Program-made: the position numbers and the translations under genes
Assembly: GCF_036181745.1 (NCBI RefSeq)
Contig: NZ_CP108080.1
Location: forward strand, 2,356,001-2,420,000
Length of the DNA stretch: 64,000 nucleotides
Origin: Streptomyces sp. NBC_00259
Lineage (GTDB): Bacteria > Actinomycetota > Actinomycetes > Streptomycetales > Streptomycetaceae
Direction: 5' to 3'
In this document: positions 8,575 to 16,836 of the stretch, in pieces
Layout of the letters: each line of letters opens with the position of its first letter
Numbering within the stretch: the first letter of the stretch is position 1
Notes under the pieces: generated by a model
Database searches by the model: none
What the model was told of the DNA's origin: nothing
Seen by the model: the letters and a program-made list of their open reading frames with translations, nothing else

Positions 8575-9354
8575 CTACCGGCCTGCACAGGCGCCGAAGT
8601 CGAGCCAGCCGAGCTTGAGGTCGGGCCAGTCCGCCACCCCGTAGAAGTCGGTCCGCTCATGGCTCACAGAGACCCCGCCGCCGTCCTGCCGACCGATGTA
8701 GCGGGACACGGTGCCATCCCCGCTCGACTGGAAGACTTGGAGCTCGGCGCGGCCATCGTGATCGCTGTCGGTGGCCCGCACTCCGTACACGAACGTCGAT
8801 TTCCTCATACGGATGGTGCCGGTCCGGTCACTGCTCAGATCGCGGGCGAGAGGCCCGTAGCGCACCTCATGCACCACCATGTTTTCCCGCGAAGCGTCAC
8901 CCTTATTGCGCTGACTGTAGAAGAGGGCCAGATCAAGGTAACCGTCGCCATCGAAGTCGCCGAAGGTTCCCCGTGTCTCCATGTCCTCCTGCGGTACGCC
9001 TCGCAGCTTCTGCCACAACCCGCGGGCATCGCCGACGCTGACCGTGGTTCGCTGATCGTCTCTCTGGAAGACCACTGAGCTGGTGCCGTCGCGGTCTTGG
9101 TCGTGGATCTCGTCCAGTTGACCGTCCGCGTCTATGTCGGCGCGCAGGATTGTGCGGTCGAGGGCGCATATGACCATGGGCGCGTGGTCGCCGGGTTTGG
9201 GCCCGGTGCCCAACAGAAGCCACATGCCGCCGGCGATCACGACGAGACCGGCCCCGGTAGTCGTGGCAAGCCGCCGCCGTCGTGTGCGCTGTCGCGACAG
9301 CGACGAGAACACGCCCCCAAACGTGGATTGCTTCGGAGCATCAGAGAAGGGCAT
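8575..9354 (-). CDS. Membrane-anchored protein with EF-hand/FG-GAP-like DxDxDG repeats
   Basis: A 259-residue protein with a basic N-terminus (RQRTRRRRLA), one transmembrane segment (about 32-50, AGLVVIAGGMWLLLG) and an exported remainder. The extracellular part has three acidic loops spaced like calcium-binding FG-GAP/VCBS or dockerin loops: DIDADGQLDEI, DFDGDGYLDLA and DSDHDGRAELQ. I infer calcium-dependent folding and a surface role; the ligand is unknown. A TAGGGT box (9361-9366) sits six bases before the ATG, so the transcript may be leaderless. The gene is monocistronic. Confidence 0.7.
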   Translation of the reverse strand: MPFSDAPKQSTFGGVFSSLSRQRTRRRRLATTTGAGLVVIAGGMWLLLGTGPKPGDHAPMVICALDRTILRADIDADGQLDEIHDQDRDGTSSVVFQRDDQRTTVSVGDARGLWQKLRGVPQEDMETRGTFGDFDGDGYLDLALFYSQRNKGDASRENMVVHEVRYGPLARDLSSDRTGTIRMRKSTFVYGVRATDSDHDGRAELQVFQSSGDGTVSRYIGRQDGGGVSVSHERTDFYGVADWPDLKLGWLDFGACAGR

Positions 9355-9539
9355 GCCAGAACCCTAAGGCTGCGCTGTTTCGGACCGCCGTGGGCAGGCA
9401 GCCCGTCTCCGTTGCCTGCGACAACCGCCTGGGGAGTGAAGAGCAGCACTGGCCCTCTTCAGGGTTCTGGCCGGAGTTTCGTGAAAGGCCAGGTCATTGG
9501 ATTGGGGGTACGTGGGATCCAGCGCCACTCCGCAGGTCC

Positions 9540-9824
9540 CTACCCAGCAGCCACAACCTGGCCGGCCGCGGCCTGGGGAGGGTTGGGGAGCAGCGAGGCG
9601 AGGTTGGCCCGGACGAATTCCGCCGCCCTCCTGGTCGACTCCTCGGCCCCGGCTTGGTCTTCGAAGACGCCGGTAGAGACCATCACTCCATCCCCGGCGT
9701 CGACCCAGTAGTAAGCCACGAATCCGGAGACTTGGCGCAGGATAGGCACGAATCCCTCGTTCACTCGGCGTCCCGCCTCGGCAGGGTCGGTCACCCCTTC
9801 GTAGCGCCGAACTACTGCGTACAT
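9540..9824 (-). CDS. Small antibiotic-biosynthesis-monooxygenase-like (dimeric alpha/beta barrel) protein
   Basis: A 94-residue protein, MYAVVRRYEGVTDPAEAGRR, followed by GFVPILRQVSGFVAYYWVDAG. The pattern of an N-terminal strand, a helix and a GF.xYY.xD turn fits the ABM/dimeric alpha-beta barrel fold. Such proteins are often cofactor-free oxygenases or simply stress proteins. GAGGAG precedes the start by about 7 nt. No partner gene is adjacent. The fold is likely; the activity is unproven. Confidence 0.6.
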   Translation of the reverse strand: MYAVVRRYEGVTDPAEAGRRVNEGFVPILRQVSGFVAYYWVDAGDGVMVSTGVFEDQAGAEESTRRAAEFVRANLASLLPNPPQAAAGQVVAAG

Positions 9825-10174
9825 AGTTGCTCTCCTCATGGATCCCGAGATCACCTTGCGCGAAATGGCATACCCCCATCGCGCGTCTCCCGCTCGCGGG
9901 ACGTCGGGAGAGGGCTCGGATAGGTGTATTGGTGATCCGAACCGGGCTTCTGCTGTGACCAAGGCTGGGCAAACCGAGGCTTCACGGAACTGCGGTCAGA
10001 GCCCTCTTCAGAGATCCTCATCAGAGCGGAGCGAGCCGCCTTGAACCCGTAGAGAAGGTTTCTCCTCACGCGCCGCCAGCGCCGCTCTCGCCCTGGCGCA
10101 GCGCCAGTTCCTACACGCCTCGACGCGCCACGTCGGTCGGACGAAGCAGCTACTGGAGTCCGCACGTGGCATGC
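9825..10174. other. Non-coding stretch before the tRNA terminator
   Basis: No gene is supported in these 350 bases. They contain the promoter-side region of the ABM-like gene and a short inverted repeat around 9886-9915 (CTCCCG...CGGGAG). A frame in the last 100 bases that reads on through the tRNA gene has no start codon and is judged spurious. Confidence 0.5.
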
Positions 10175-10207
10175 AGAAGGCCCCGACCGGTTCGGTCGGG
10201 GCCTTCT
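10175..10207 (-). terminator. Intrinsic terminator of the tRNA-Val gene
   Basis: A perfect 14-bp stem (10175-10188 with 10194-10207) closes a 5-nt loop GGTTC. It lies just downstream of the tRNA 3' end on the minus strand. The stem contains CCCCGACC/GGTCGGGG and is flanked by A/T-rich pairs, as expected for a factor-independent terminator. Confidence 0.88.
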
Positions 10208-10211
10208 TCGC

Positions 10212-10286
10212 TGGTGGGCGCGGACGGTTTCGAACCGCCGACATCTGCTTTGTAAGAGCAGCGCTCTACCCCTGAGCTACGCACCC
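10212..10286 (-). tRNA. tRNA-Val (anticodon UAC)
   Basis: The minus strand reads GGGTGCG (acceptor), GCTC...GAGC (D-arm), CTGCT-CTTACAA-AGCAG (anticodon arm, anticodon TAC), GGCGG-TTCGAAA-CCGTC (T-arm), CGCGCCC, then discriminator A and an encoded CCA. All four stems pair, with two G-U wobbles. The anticodon reads GUA/GUG valine codons. A strong terminator follows. Confidence 0.96.
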
Positions 10287-10582
10287 GTGAATGAGGCAAC
10301 AGCGTACATGGCGCACCGGTGGGTGCCGCAAACCAGATCCCGGTGGGCGCAGGGGCCAACCCCGTGATCAACCCCGTGGTCAGTCGCGTGGGAGACCTTG
10401 CGAAGGAGACCCGTGGGGCGGCCCGCGGGGAACGAGGAGGGGAGCGAGGGGGCCGTCCCTCTGGGGCCCGACGGGAACGTGGTGAGATCGTCGCAGGAAT
10501 CGCGAACTGACAGGCCCGTGTGTTCGTCCTTACCCAGTGGGAGAATGAACCGGGCAGGGCGGACACGGCACGGGAGAGGGAT
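10287..10582. other. Intergenic region upstream of the coiled-coil protein
   Basis: Contains the promoter side of tRNA-Val (minus strand) and of the downstream plus-strand gene. A 63-codon frame (10319-10510) is glycine/arginine-rich, lacks a ribosome-binding site and is not supported as a gene. Confidence 0.4.
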
Positions 10583-11953
10583 GTGACGGCGACACACGCG
10601 CGGCCGGACGCAGGAGCGAAGGCGAGAGCGGGTGTCGTGCGGGATGTCGTTGCCCTGGTGTTGTTGCCCTTGCCGTTGATCGCCGCCGCGCTGCCGGCCG
10701 CCTTCGCCGCCGGAGGTACGCGGCGCTGGTTCGGGGGCCGGGGCGAGAGTCAGCGGGCCGATGCGCAGGCCGCGAAGGACGCGGCGGCCGCAGCCTTCTA
10801 CGAGCTGGACACGGCGCAGCGCGATCTGCGCATCTCGATCGAGACGATCACGGCGGTGGACAGCTCACCGGGAGCGCGCCGAGTGGTCGAGGACTTCGCC
10901 GCGCTCGGGCGGCGGATCGACGAGGTCAGCCATACGTACATCACGGCCGTCGACGCGCACGATCTCGACCGCGATGATCTCGATCCCTCGGTGGCCGCCC
11001 AGGCGCGTACGCAGCTGACGAAGGCGAAGGACGAGCTGGTCCGGGTCAAGGGTGAGCTCGACCGGTTCGCCCAGGGGCTCGGGCCGCTGCTCGACACGGC
11101 GGAGACCCAGCTGGCCCGGCTCGCGCCTGCGGTGGAGCGGGCACGGCAGGCGCTGCTCGCCGCGAGCAACGCCCTGGATGCGGCACGGGCCGGCGGAATG
11201 CGGGCGGACGACCTCGCCGCCCGGCTCGCCGCTCTCGCACCCGAGCTGACCAGGCTCAACGAAGGCGCCGGCCGGCACGGCGTGCCCGAGACCCTGCAGC
11301 GCGCGGACCGCGTGGTGCGCGATGCCGAGGCCGTACGGGCCGAGGCCGAGCGGCTCCCGGAGCGCGCGGCCGAGATCGACAAACGGCTGGTGTCGCTGCG
11401 CACCCGCGCCCAGGCCCTCACCACCCGCGCGGACGGCGTGCAGCCCATCCTCAGTGAGCTGCGGCGCCGCTTCACCGTGGCCTGCTGGCAGGATCTGCAG
11501 CCCGTTCCCGCCCAGGCCGCCGACAACGTCCGGCGCGCCGAGGAGAAGCTCAAGGAGGCGGGCAAGGCGCGCGACGAGCAGCGCTGGCCGGACGCGACCG
11601 CCCTCCTCGGCACGGTCCGGGCCCTGCTGAACAGCACGGACGAGGCCGTGTCGGCCGCCGGAGAGCGGCTGCGCCGACTGGATGCCGTCGCCAAGGATCC
11701 GGAGCAGGAGATCCAGCGGACCCGTTTCGCGATCCGCGACGCCCAGCGCCTGGCCATGGCGGGCCGCAACACCCCGGACCCGCGTCACGCCCGGCCCCTG
11801 GACGACTCCGTGGCCCGGCTCGACCGGGCGATCGCCGGTCTCGAGGGCCGCCACCCCGACTACTGGCACTTCCTGACGGAGACCGAAGGCGTGCGGCAGG
11901 CCGTGGCCCGCGTCGTGGACCAGATCCGCAGCGAGCGCGGCGCCGGAGCTTGA
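10583..11953 (+). CDS. Membrane-anchored coiled-coil protein of unknown function
   Basis: The 456-residue product has an N-terminal hydrophobic segment (DVVALVLLPLPLIAAALPAAFAAGG, about 16-45), then a long Ala/Arg/Glu-rich helical region with heptad-like spacing from about 60 to the end. It looks like a single-pass membrane protein with a cytoplasmic or extracytoplasmic coiled coil. I recognise no catalytic motif. The GTG at 10583 follows GAGAGG closely; an upstream GTG at 10520 has no site. Eleven-base tandem repeats follow the stop codon directly. Confidence 0.75.
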   Translation: MTATHARPDAGAKARAGVVRDVVALVLLPLPLIAAALPAAFAAGGTRRWFGGRGESQRADAQAAKDAAAAAFYELDTAQRDLRISIETITAVDSSPGARRVVEDFAALGRRIDEVSHTYITAVDAHDLDRDDLDPSVAAQARTQLTKAKDELVRVKGELDRFAQGLGPLLDTAETQLARLAPAVERARQALLAASNALDAARAGGMRADDLAARLAALAPELTRLNEGAGRHGVPETLQRADRVVRDAEAVRAEAERLPERAAEIDKRLVSLRTRAQALTTRADGVQPILSELRRRFTVACWQDLQPVPAQAADNVRRAEEKLKEAGKARDEQRWPDATALLGTVRALLNSTDEAVSAAGERLRRLDAVAKDPEQEIQRTRFAIRDAQRLAMAGRNTPDPRHARPLDDSVARLDRAIAGLEGRHPDYWHFLTETEGVRQAVARVVDQIRSERGAGA

Positions 11954-11997
11954 GCGGACCGAGAGCCGACCGAGAGCCGACTGAGAGCGGACCGAGC
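11954..11997. repeat. Four 11-bp tandem repeats directly after a stop codon
   Basis: Units GCGGACCGAGA, GCCGACCGAGA, GCCGACTGAGA and GCGGACCGAGC occupy 11954-11997 without gaps, beginning on the base after the TGA of the coiled-coil gene. They are near-identical. No hairpin accompanies them. Confidence 0.88.
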
Positions 11998-12112
11998 GCC
12001 AGGAGAGCACCACCGGCCCCAGGAGCAGGACGCCGCCCCATTTGTCGGGGCGTCGGTGCGGGCGGATGCTGTATGGAGGCATGGAGGTACGCACCGCCCG
12101 AAGGAGGCCGTT

Positions 12113-12712
12113 ATGGCATCCACGAACGCGTCGCAGCCCGCACAGCCCTCGCAGCAGCCCGGCGGCGGCCTGCACGTCCCCCTGGACGAGCATCTGCCTG
12201 TCGATCACCGCCTCAGCCAGGTCTACCGCTACGGCGCCGGGATCATGGGGCTGGTGCTGCTGGCCTTCGGGATCCTCGGTCTGACGAACAACATCGGCTT
12301 CTTCGACACCGGCAACAACAGCGTCGGGGGCCTCAACACCAACGGCACGCTGAGCGTGCTGTCCATCTGCATCGGACTGCTGCTGTTCGTGGGGATGGTC
12401 ATCGGCGGAAACTTCGCCTCCACCCTCAACATGGTCCTCGGCATCCTCTTCATCCTCAGCGGCTTCATCAACCTCGGGATGCTCGACAGCGGCGCGAACT
12501 TCCTCAACTTCCGCATCCAGAACGTCCTCTTCAGCTTCGTCGTCGGGATCATGCTGATGTGGTTCGGGATGTACGGACGGGTGAGCAGCACGCTGCCCCA
12601 CGACAATCCGTACTGGAAGGCCCGCCACCCGGACGAGGCCGCGCAGGAGCAGCGGGCGCGTGAGGCACACGCGGCGCAGGCGCGCGGGGCCATCTCGGAC
12701 GACCGGAGCTGA
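12113..12712 (+). CDS. DUF4383 domain membrane protein
   Basis: A 199-residue integral membrane protein with four hydrophobic segments: about 43-60 (AGIMGLVLLAFGILGL), 85-105, 108-128 and 140-160. The layout is that of DUF4383, a family of unknown function common in actinobacteria. N- and C-terminal tails are polar; the C-tail is helical and charged (DEAAQEQRAREAHAAQA). AAGGAGG lies 5 nt before the ATG at 12113. The gene is followed by degenerate 13-15-bp repeats of GGCCGGAGCCGATG type up to about 12790. Confidence 0.85.
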   Translation: MASTNASQPAQPSQQPGGGLHVPLDEHLPVDHRLSQVYRYGAGIMGLVLLAFGILGLTNNIGFFDTGNNSVGGLNTNGTLSVLSICIGLLLFVGMVIGGNFASTLNMVLGILFILSGFINLGMLDSGANFLNFRIQNVLFSFVVGIMLMWFGMYGRVSSTLPHDNPYWKARHPDEAAQEQRAREAHAAQARGAISDDRS

Positions 12713-12790
12713 CAGCCGCGGCTGGCGGCCGGAGCCGATGGCCGGAGCTGATGCCCGGAGCCGGATCTGACGGCCACGGCTGAGCCACGG
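12702..12790. repeat. Degenerate short repeats spanning and following the DUF4383 stop
   Basis: Variants of (G)CCGGAGC(C/T)GATG recur around the TGA at 12710-12712 and beyond (GACCGGAGCTGACA, GGCCGGAGCCGATG, GCCGGAGCTGATG, CCCGGAGCCGGATCTGA). Period is 13-15 bases and imperfect. Confidence 0.55.
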
Positions 12791-12803
12791 CTAATCTGGG
12801 CGC

Positions 12804-13025
12804 ATGCCCCGTTACGAGTACCGCTGCCGCTCCTGCGACGACACCTTCGAGCTGAGCCGGCCCATGGCCGAGTCCTCCGCCCCGGCCACCTGCCCCGCCG
12901 GGCACGACGACACGGTGAAGCTGCTGTCCGCCGTGGCCGTGGGCGGTACGAGCACGGGCCCCGCCCCCGCGTCGGCCTCCGGCGGCGGAGGTGGCGGTTG
13001 CTGCGGCGGTGGCTGCTGCGGCTGA
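12804..13025 (+). CDS. FmdB family zinc-ribbon protein
   Basis: The 73-residue protein begins MPRYEYRCRSCDDTFE, the FmdB/CxxC regulatory-protein signature, with a second half-site at ATCPAGHDD. The end is a glycine/cysteine-rich tail (CCGGGCCG) that could bind additional metal. The family is thought to be regulatory, but its role is not established. A TAATCT box at 12792-12797 ends six bases before the ATG and there is no Shine-Dalgarno, so translation is probably leaderless. It converges on the NarL-type regulator and shares a bidirectional terminator. Confidence 0.88.
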   Translation: MPRYEYRCRSCDDTFELSRPMAESSAPATCPAGHDDTVKLLSAVAVGGTSTGPAPASASGGGGGGCCGGGCCG

Positions 13026-13041
13026 GCGGCCCCCGAGCCCC

Positions 13042-13076
13042 CATGGCCCTGGGGGCCAAAGACCCCCAGGGCCATG
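13042..13076. terminator. Bidirectional terminator between fmdB-like and response regulator genes
   Basis: A perfect 14-bp stem (CATGGCCCTGGGGG, 13042-13055, with 13063-13076) around a 7-nt loop CCAAAGA. It lies between converging genes and can serve both strands. Confidence 0.85.
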
Positions 13077-13182
13077 AACCCCGGCCCCAGGACCTGGCCC
13101 GCCCTGCCCCGCCGCCCTGGCCTGCCCTGGCCCGCCGGCCACGTCCCGCCACCGCCACCGCCGGGCACGGCCACCACCACCG

Positions 13183-13845
13183 CTACGTCTCCAGGTACCG
13201 CAGCACCGCCAGCACCCGGCGGCTGTAGCCCGCCGCCGACTCCCCCGTCAGCCCCAGCTTGTCGAAGATCGCGTTGATGTGTTTCTCCACCGCGCTCTGC
13301 GACACGTGCAGGCGCGCCGCGATCGCCGCGTTCGTGTGCCCCTGAGCCATCTCGGCGAGCACCTCTCCCTCCCGCCCGGTCAGCCGCGCCAGCGGGTCCG
13401 TGTGGGTGCTGCGCACCAGGAGCCGGCGTACGACCTCGGGGTCGAAGGCGGCCTGCCCGTCGCCCACCCGTTCGAGCGCGTCGAGGAACTCGTCGACCTG
13501 GGCCACCCGGTCCTTCAGCAGATAGCCGACACCTCCCGAGTGCGCCGAGGGGTCCGCGGTCAGCAGCTCGGTCGCGTACCGCCGCTCGATGTACTGCGAC
13601 AGCACCAGCACCCCCACCTCCGGCCAGCGGCGCCGGATCTCCAGGGCGGCCCGGAGTCCCTCGTCGGTGTGCGTGGGCGGCATCCGTACGTCGGCGACCA
13701 CCACGTCCGGGCGCTCGGCGACGACGGCCACCAGGAGCAGGTCCGCGTCGCCGACCGCCGCCAGTACGTCGTGGCCCTCCTCGGCGAGCAGCCGTACGAG
13801 CCCCTCCCGCAGCAGGGTCGAGTCCTCGGCGAGCATCACGCGCAT
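13183..13845 (-). CDS. NarL/FixJ-type response regulator
   Basis: A 220-residue response regulator. The receiver domain starts MRVMLAEDSTLLREG with the phospho-acceptor Asp in VVVADVRMP near residue 50, and has an insertion after the signature DVRMPPTHTDEG that is typical of this actinobacterial subgroup. The C-terminal LuxR helix-turn-helix reads LTGREGEVLAEMAQGHTNAAIA, then VEKHINAIFDKLGL. It overlaps the kinase gene upstream by 10 bp, so the pair is translationally coupled and the kinase is its likely partner. Target genes are unknown. Confidence 0.92.
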   Translation of the reverse strand: MRVMLAEDSTLLREGLVRLLAEEGHDVLAAVGDADLLLVAVVAERPDVVVADVRMPPTHTDEGLRAALEIRRRWPEVGVLVLSQYIERRYATELLTADPSAHSGGVGYLLKDRVAQVDEFLDALERVGDGQAAFDPEVVRRLLVRSTHTDPLARLTGREGEVLAEMAQGHTNAAIAARLHVSQSAVEKHINAIFDKLGLTGESAAGYSRRVLAVLRYLET

Positions 13846-14987
13846 GGCAGCTCCGCGGTGACGACGGTGGGGCCGCCCGGCGGGCTGTGCACCGCGAACC
13901 GGCCGTCGAGGGCGGCGACCCGGCTCGCCAGCCCCGTGAGGCCGCCGCCTGACGGGTCCGCGCCGCCGCGGCCGTCGTCCTCGACGCGCAGTCGCAGCGG
14001 GCCCGCCGCACGGTCCCGGGTGAGGCTGACGCCGATCCGGGTGGCTCCCGAGTGCTTCACGACATTGGTGACGGCCTCGGAGACGACGAAGTAGGCGACG
14101 TTCTGCACCGTCCGCGCCAGCGGCGCCGTGCCGGCCACCGTGTAGTCCAGTGCGAGCGGCAGCGGTGTGCGTTCGGCGACCGTCTCCAGCGCGGCCCGCA
14201 GCCCCGCCTCGTCGAGGACGGTCGGGTGGATGCGCCAGGCCACGTCGCGGAGTTCGGCGAGGGCCCGGCGGCTCTCGTCATGGGCCTGGAGCAGCAGTCG
14301 GTCCGCGCGTTCGGGGTCGCGGCTGCGGCGGGCGCGGCCGAGCAGCATGCCGAGGGCGACGAGCCGCTGCTGCACGCCGTCGTGCAGGTCGCGTTCGATA
14401 CGGCGGCGTTCGTCGTCGACCGCGGCCATGACCTCGGCCCGGGTGGTGGCCAGTTGGACGATCCTCCGCTCCAGCTCGCCCTGATGGCTCGGCCCCAGGA
14501 AGTGCCGGGCCAGATGGCCTTCGAGGAGCGCCACCCCGAAGACGCCCTGGGCGGCGAGGAAGAGCAGCAGTAAGCCGGCGAGGCTGCTCAGCGCCACGAG
14601 GCCGAGGTAGTTGATGGGAGTGACCAGCCACCCCCACAGGATGAAGCTGCCGTAGGCAACGCCGGTGAGGGCGCAGCCGAGCACGACTCCGCCGAGCAGG
14701 CCCAGCGGCCAGCGCGCGAGGAGGTAGCGGGTGCCGCGGCCGTCCTCGGGCGCCGCCGCGAGCGTCACGGCGAGGAAGCGGCGCAGTCGTCGCCGCTCCA
14801 GCTCCGTCAACCGGCCCGCCACCGCGCCCACCGGCCGCAGCACCGCGCGCCGACCGCGCGGCCAGGCGAGCACGGGAAGCAGCGCCAGGCCCGCGAACAG
14901 GGCGAAGAACAGCTCGGCCACGGCGGTGACGGTCCCGAGGGCGAGCCCGGCCGCGTACCACACCCCTCGTACGGCTATGTCCTTCAT
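13836..14987 (-). CDS. Sensor histidine kinase (HisKA_3 type)
   Basis: A 383-residue kinase partner of the response regulator it overlaps. The N-terminal half has a hydrophobic sensor domain, probably four transmembrane segments (about 10-45 and 105-160). The dimerisation box ERDLHDGVQQRL carries the phospho-accepting His near 200. The ATP domain has SEAVTNVVKHS and DDGRGG...GLTGLASRV. The ATG at 14987 is preceded by TAGCGT eight bases upstream on the coding strand and by no Shine-Dalgarno, suggesting a leaderless message. The signal is unknown; the small extracytoplasmic loops point to membrane or intramembrane sensing. Confidence 0.92.
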   Translation of the reverse strand: MKDIAVRGVWYAAGLALGTVTAVAELFFALFAGLALLPVLAWPRGRRAVLRPVGAVAGRLTELERRRLRRFLAVTLAAAPEDGRGTRYLLARWPLGLLGGVVLGCALTGVAYGSFILWGWLVTPINYLGLVALSSLAGLLLLFLAAQGVFGVALLEGHLARHFLGPSHQGELERRIVQLATTRAEVMAAVDDERRRIERDLHDGVQQRLVALGMLLGRARRSRDPERADRLLLQAHDESRRALAELRDVAWRIHPTVLDEAGLRAALETVAERTPLPLALDYTVAGTAPLARTVQNVAYFVVSEAVTNVVKHSGATRIGVSLTRDRAAGPLRLRVEDDGRGGADPSGGGLTGLASRVAALDGRFAVHSPPGGPTVVTAELPCA

Positions 14988-15120
14988 GATCGGCCACGCT
15001 AACGGGCCGTCCCTCCCGCGCACACTGCGGTAAACCGCAGGATTGCCGTCCGGCTGCCCTCAGCGAGCTGTGCGGCCGTCTTCAGGGTGCCTTCAGCTGC
15101 GGGTTCCTAGCGTGGCGGCC
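14988..15120. promoter_or_regulatory. Divergent promoter region with two leaderless-type -10 boxes
   Basis: The same hexamer TAGCGT lies 8 nt before the kinase ATG (minus strand, 14996-15001) and 7 nt before the dedA-like ATG (plus strand, 15108-15113). No good -35 at the standard distance is visible on either strand. The region may carry a binding site for the adjacent response regulator; none is obvious. Confidence 0.55.
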
Positions 15121-15759
15121 ATGGATGTGAGCAGCGCTGAGAGCAGCGCACCGGGCTGGATCAACAGCCTCATGGACACCCTCGGGGCGCCTGGCGCGGG
15201 GATCGCCGTCGCCCTGGAGAACCTCTTCCCGCCGCTGCCGAGCGAGGTGATCCTGCCGCTGGCCGGCTTCGCCGCCGCGACCGGACGGATGGACCTGCTC
15301 GACGCGGTGCTGTGGACCACGCTCGGTTCGGTGGTGGGCGCGCTCGCGCTGTACGGGGTCGGGGCGCTGCTCGGCCGGGACCGTACGGTCGCGATCGCGG
15401 CACGCCTGCCGCTGGTGAAGGCGACGGACATCGAACGCACGGAGGCGTGGTTCGCACGCCACGGCACGAAGGCGGTGTTCTTCGGCCGGATGATCCCCGT
15501 CTTCCGCAGCCTGATCTCCGTACCGGCGGGGATCGAGCGCATGCCGCTGCCGGTGTTCCTGGGACTGACCACGCTGGGCAGCGGCCTGTGGAACACGGCG
15601 TTCGTCCTCGCCGGGTACGCCCTCGGCGACAACTGGTCCGAGGTGACGGGGTACGTCGACGCCTACGCGAAGGTCGTGCTGGCGTCCGCCCTGGCCGCGA
15701 TCGTGCTGTTCGTGACGCTACGGCTGCTGCGTCCGGGGCGGGGAGCGCGGCGGGGCTAG
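15121..15759 (+). CDS. DedA family membrane protein
   Basis: The 212-residue product is a DedA/VTT-domain protein: ENLFPPLPSEVILPLAGFAA near the N-terminus, the motif FFGRMIPVFRSLISVPAGIERM in the centre, and three to five hydrophobic segments including a C-terminal one (VVLASALAAIVLFVTLRLL). Related proteins move undecaprenyl phosphate or phosphatidylethanolamine across the membrane; which applies here is not known. The ATG is probably a transcription start (TAGCGT at 15108-15113). The stop codon lies in a CTAG that is duplicated around a 98-bp element. Confidence 0.9.
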   Translation: MDVSSAESSAPGWINSLMDTLGAPGAGIAVALENLFPPLPSEVILPLAGFAAATGRMDLLDAVLWTTLGSVVGALALYGVGALLGRDRTVAIAARLPLVKATDIERTEAWFARHGTKAVFFGRMIPVFRSLISVPAGIERMPLPVFLGLTTLGSGLWNTAFVLAGYALGDNWSEVTGYVDAYAKVVLASALAAIVLFVTLRLLRPGRGARRG

Positions 15760-15857
15760 GTCCAATACCAGTGACTTTGGCGCCCGGCGGAGGCCCCGTG
15801 GGCGATGTTTCCGCACGTCAGAGCTTCGAGTGGCTCGTTAAGTCACTGGCATTGGGG
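15760..15857. mobile_element. MITE-like 98-bp element flanked by CTAG duplication
   Basis: The ends form an inverted repeat: CCAATACCAGTGACTT (15762-15777) and AAGTCACTGGCATTGG (15840-15855), 15 of 16 positions matching. It is bounded by CTAG at 15756-15759 and 15858-15861, and the flanking GGGGCTAGGTCCA appears on both sides (15752-15764, 15854-15866). There is no coding capacity. The structure fits a miniature inverted-repeat element with a 4-bp CTAG target duplication. Confidence 0.65.
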
Positions 15858-15942
15858 CTAGGTCCACAACCGCGCGGCGCGGCTGGGTCCAGTACCCGAC
15901 GGACGTTGTCGACCGGACCTGGCCGCCCGGGCGACGCGGCCC

Positions 15943-16836
15943 CTACAGCGCGACCGGCGCCTCCGTGCCTCCCGGTGCCGGTACGGTCGCGCGCACCGGG
16001 CCGGCGGGCGCCGCGGAGGCTTCCGTCACCGTCTCGGTGAACCGGCGCAGGATCTCCTCGCCCGCTTCGACGCCGCGCTCGGCGAGCGCGGTGACATGCG
16101 GCGGCGACCAGTCCGTGTCGGCGAGTTCGCCGTGCCCGGGACGCCAGGCGTGGTCCGCGGTCAGCAGCAGATCGGCGTCCAGGAGCGAGTCGCCCGCCGC
16201 GAGGACGCGCTCGGCACCGGTGCGCCGGACGAGCTCGTGGACCGCCGCGCTCTTGGTGAGCGGCTTCGGGACGGCGTAGATCTTGCGGCCCTGCAGGGAG
16301 ACCGTCCAGCCCTTGGTCCCCGCCCACTCCGCCAGCTCCCGCGTCCAGCCGTCGGGCAGCAGCGAACGCTCCACGACGAGATAGGCGAAGAGGTCCTCGG
16401 CGACCCGCTCCTTGAGCAGCCACGCCGGGTCGGCCGCCGCGAGCAGATGCGCGCGGACCTCGGCGAGCGAGGCGCACTCGTCGGCGAGCCGGGCCGCGAC
16501 CACGCGCTGCCAGTCGCGGTCGGACTCGCCGTCGACCAGCAGATGCCCGCCGTTGGCGCAGATGGCGAACCGCGGGGCGGGACCCGGCAGATGGATCCTG
16601 CCGTACTGCTCGCGGGTGCGGGTCGTGGTCGGCACGAAGACGGCCGATCGGGCCAGGCCGGCGAGCAGCGCGGCGGCGGTCTCCGTCATGTACGACAGGG
16701 GCTTGCGCTCGTACACCTCGACGCACAGCAGCCGGGGCGCCTGCGCGTCGGGCATCGGCAGTTGCAGGGCGGCGGCCGAATAGATGAGCGTCCGGTCGAG
16801 ATCGCTGGCGATCAGGGAGAGGGGGGTCGAGGTCAC
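15943..16836 (-). CDS. HAD-superfamily phosphatase of the Ter-associated operon
   Basis: A 297-residue HAD hydrolase. Motif I is SDLDRTLIYS (nucleophile Asp near 12), motif II includes PTTTRTREQYGRI, a conserved Lys lies in KPLTKSAAVHEL, and motif IV is AAGDSLLDADLLLTAD. The cap is of the Cof/MPGP-like type. The GTG start overlaps the stop of the upstream phosphoribosyltransferase gene by four bases (GTGA), so both proteins are made together. From published comparative analysis of Ter stress systems (Anantharaman, Iyer and Aravind), this HAD is expected to dephosphorylate a nucleoside-like intermediate; that is an inference, not shown here. Confidence 0.88.
   Translation of the reverse strand: MTSTPLSLIASDLDRTLIYSAAALQLPMPDAQAPRLLCVEVYERKPLSYMTETAAALLAGLARSAVFVPTTTRTREQYGRIHLPGPAPRFAICANGGHLLVDGESDRDWQRVVAARLADECASLAEVRAHLLAAADPAWLLKERVAEDLFAYLVVERSLLPDGWTRELAEWAGTKGWTVSLQGRKIYAVPKPLTKSAAVHELVRRTGAERVLAAGDSLLDADLLLTADHAWRPGHGELADTDWSPPHVTALAERGVEAGEEILRRFTETVTEASAAPAGPVRATVPAPGGTEAPVAL

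Noticed and set aside
10066..10280. Plus-strand frame running through the terminator and the tRNA-Val gene
   Set aside because: It has no start codon or ribosome-binding site, and its end is simply the tRNA read as protein.
10175..10286. Integrative-element attachment site at the tRNA-Val 3' end
   Set aside because: I found no second copy of the tRNA 3' end, no integrase and no change in composition nearby.
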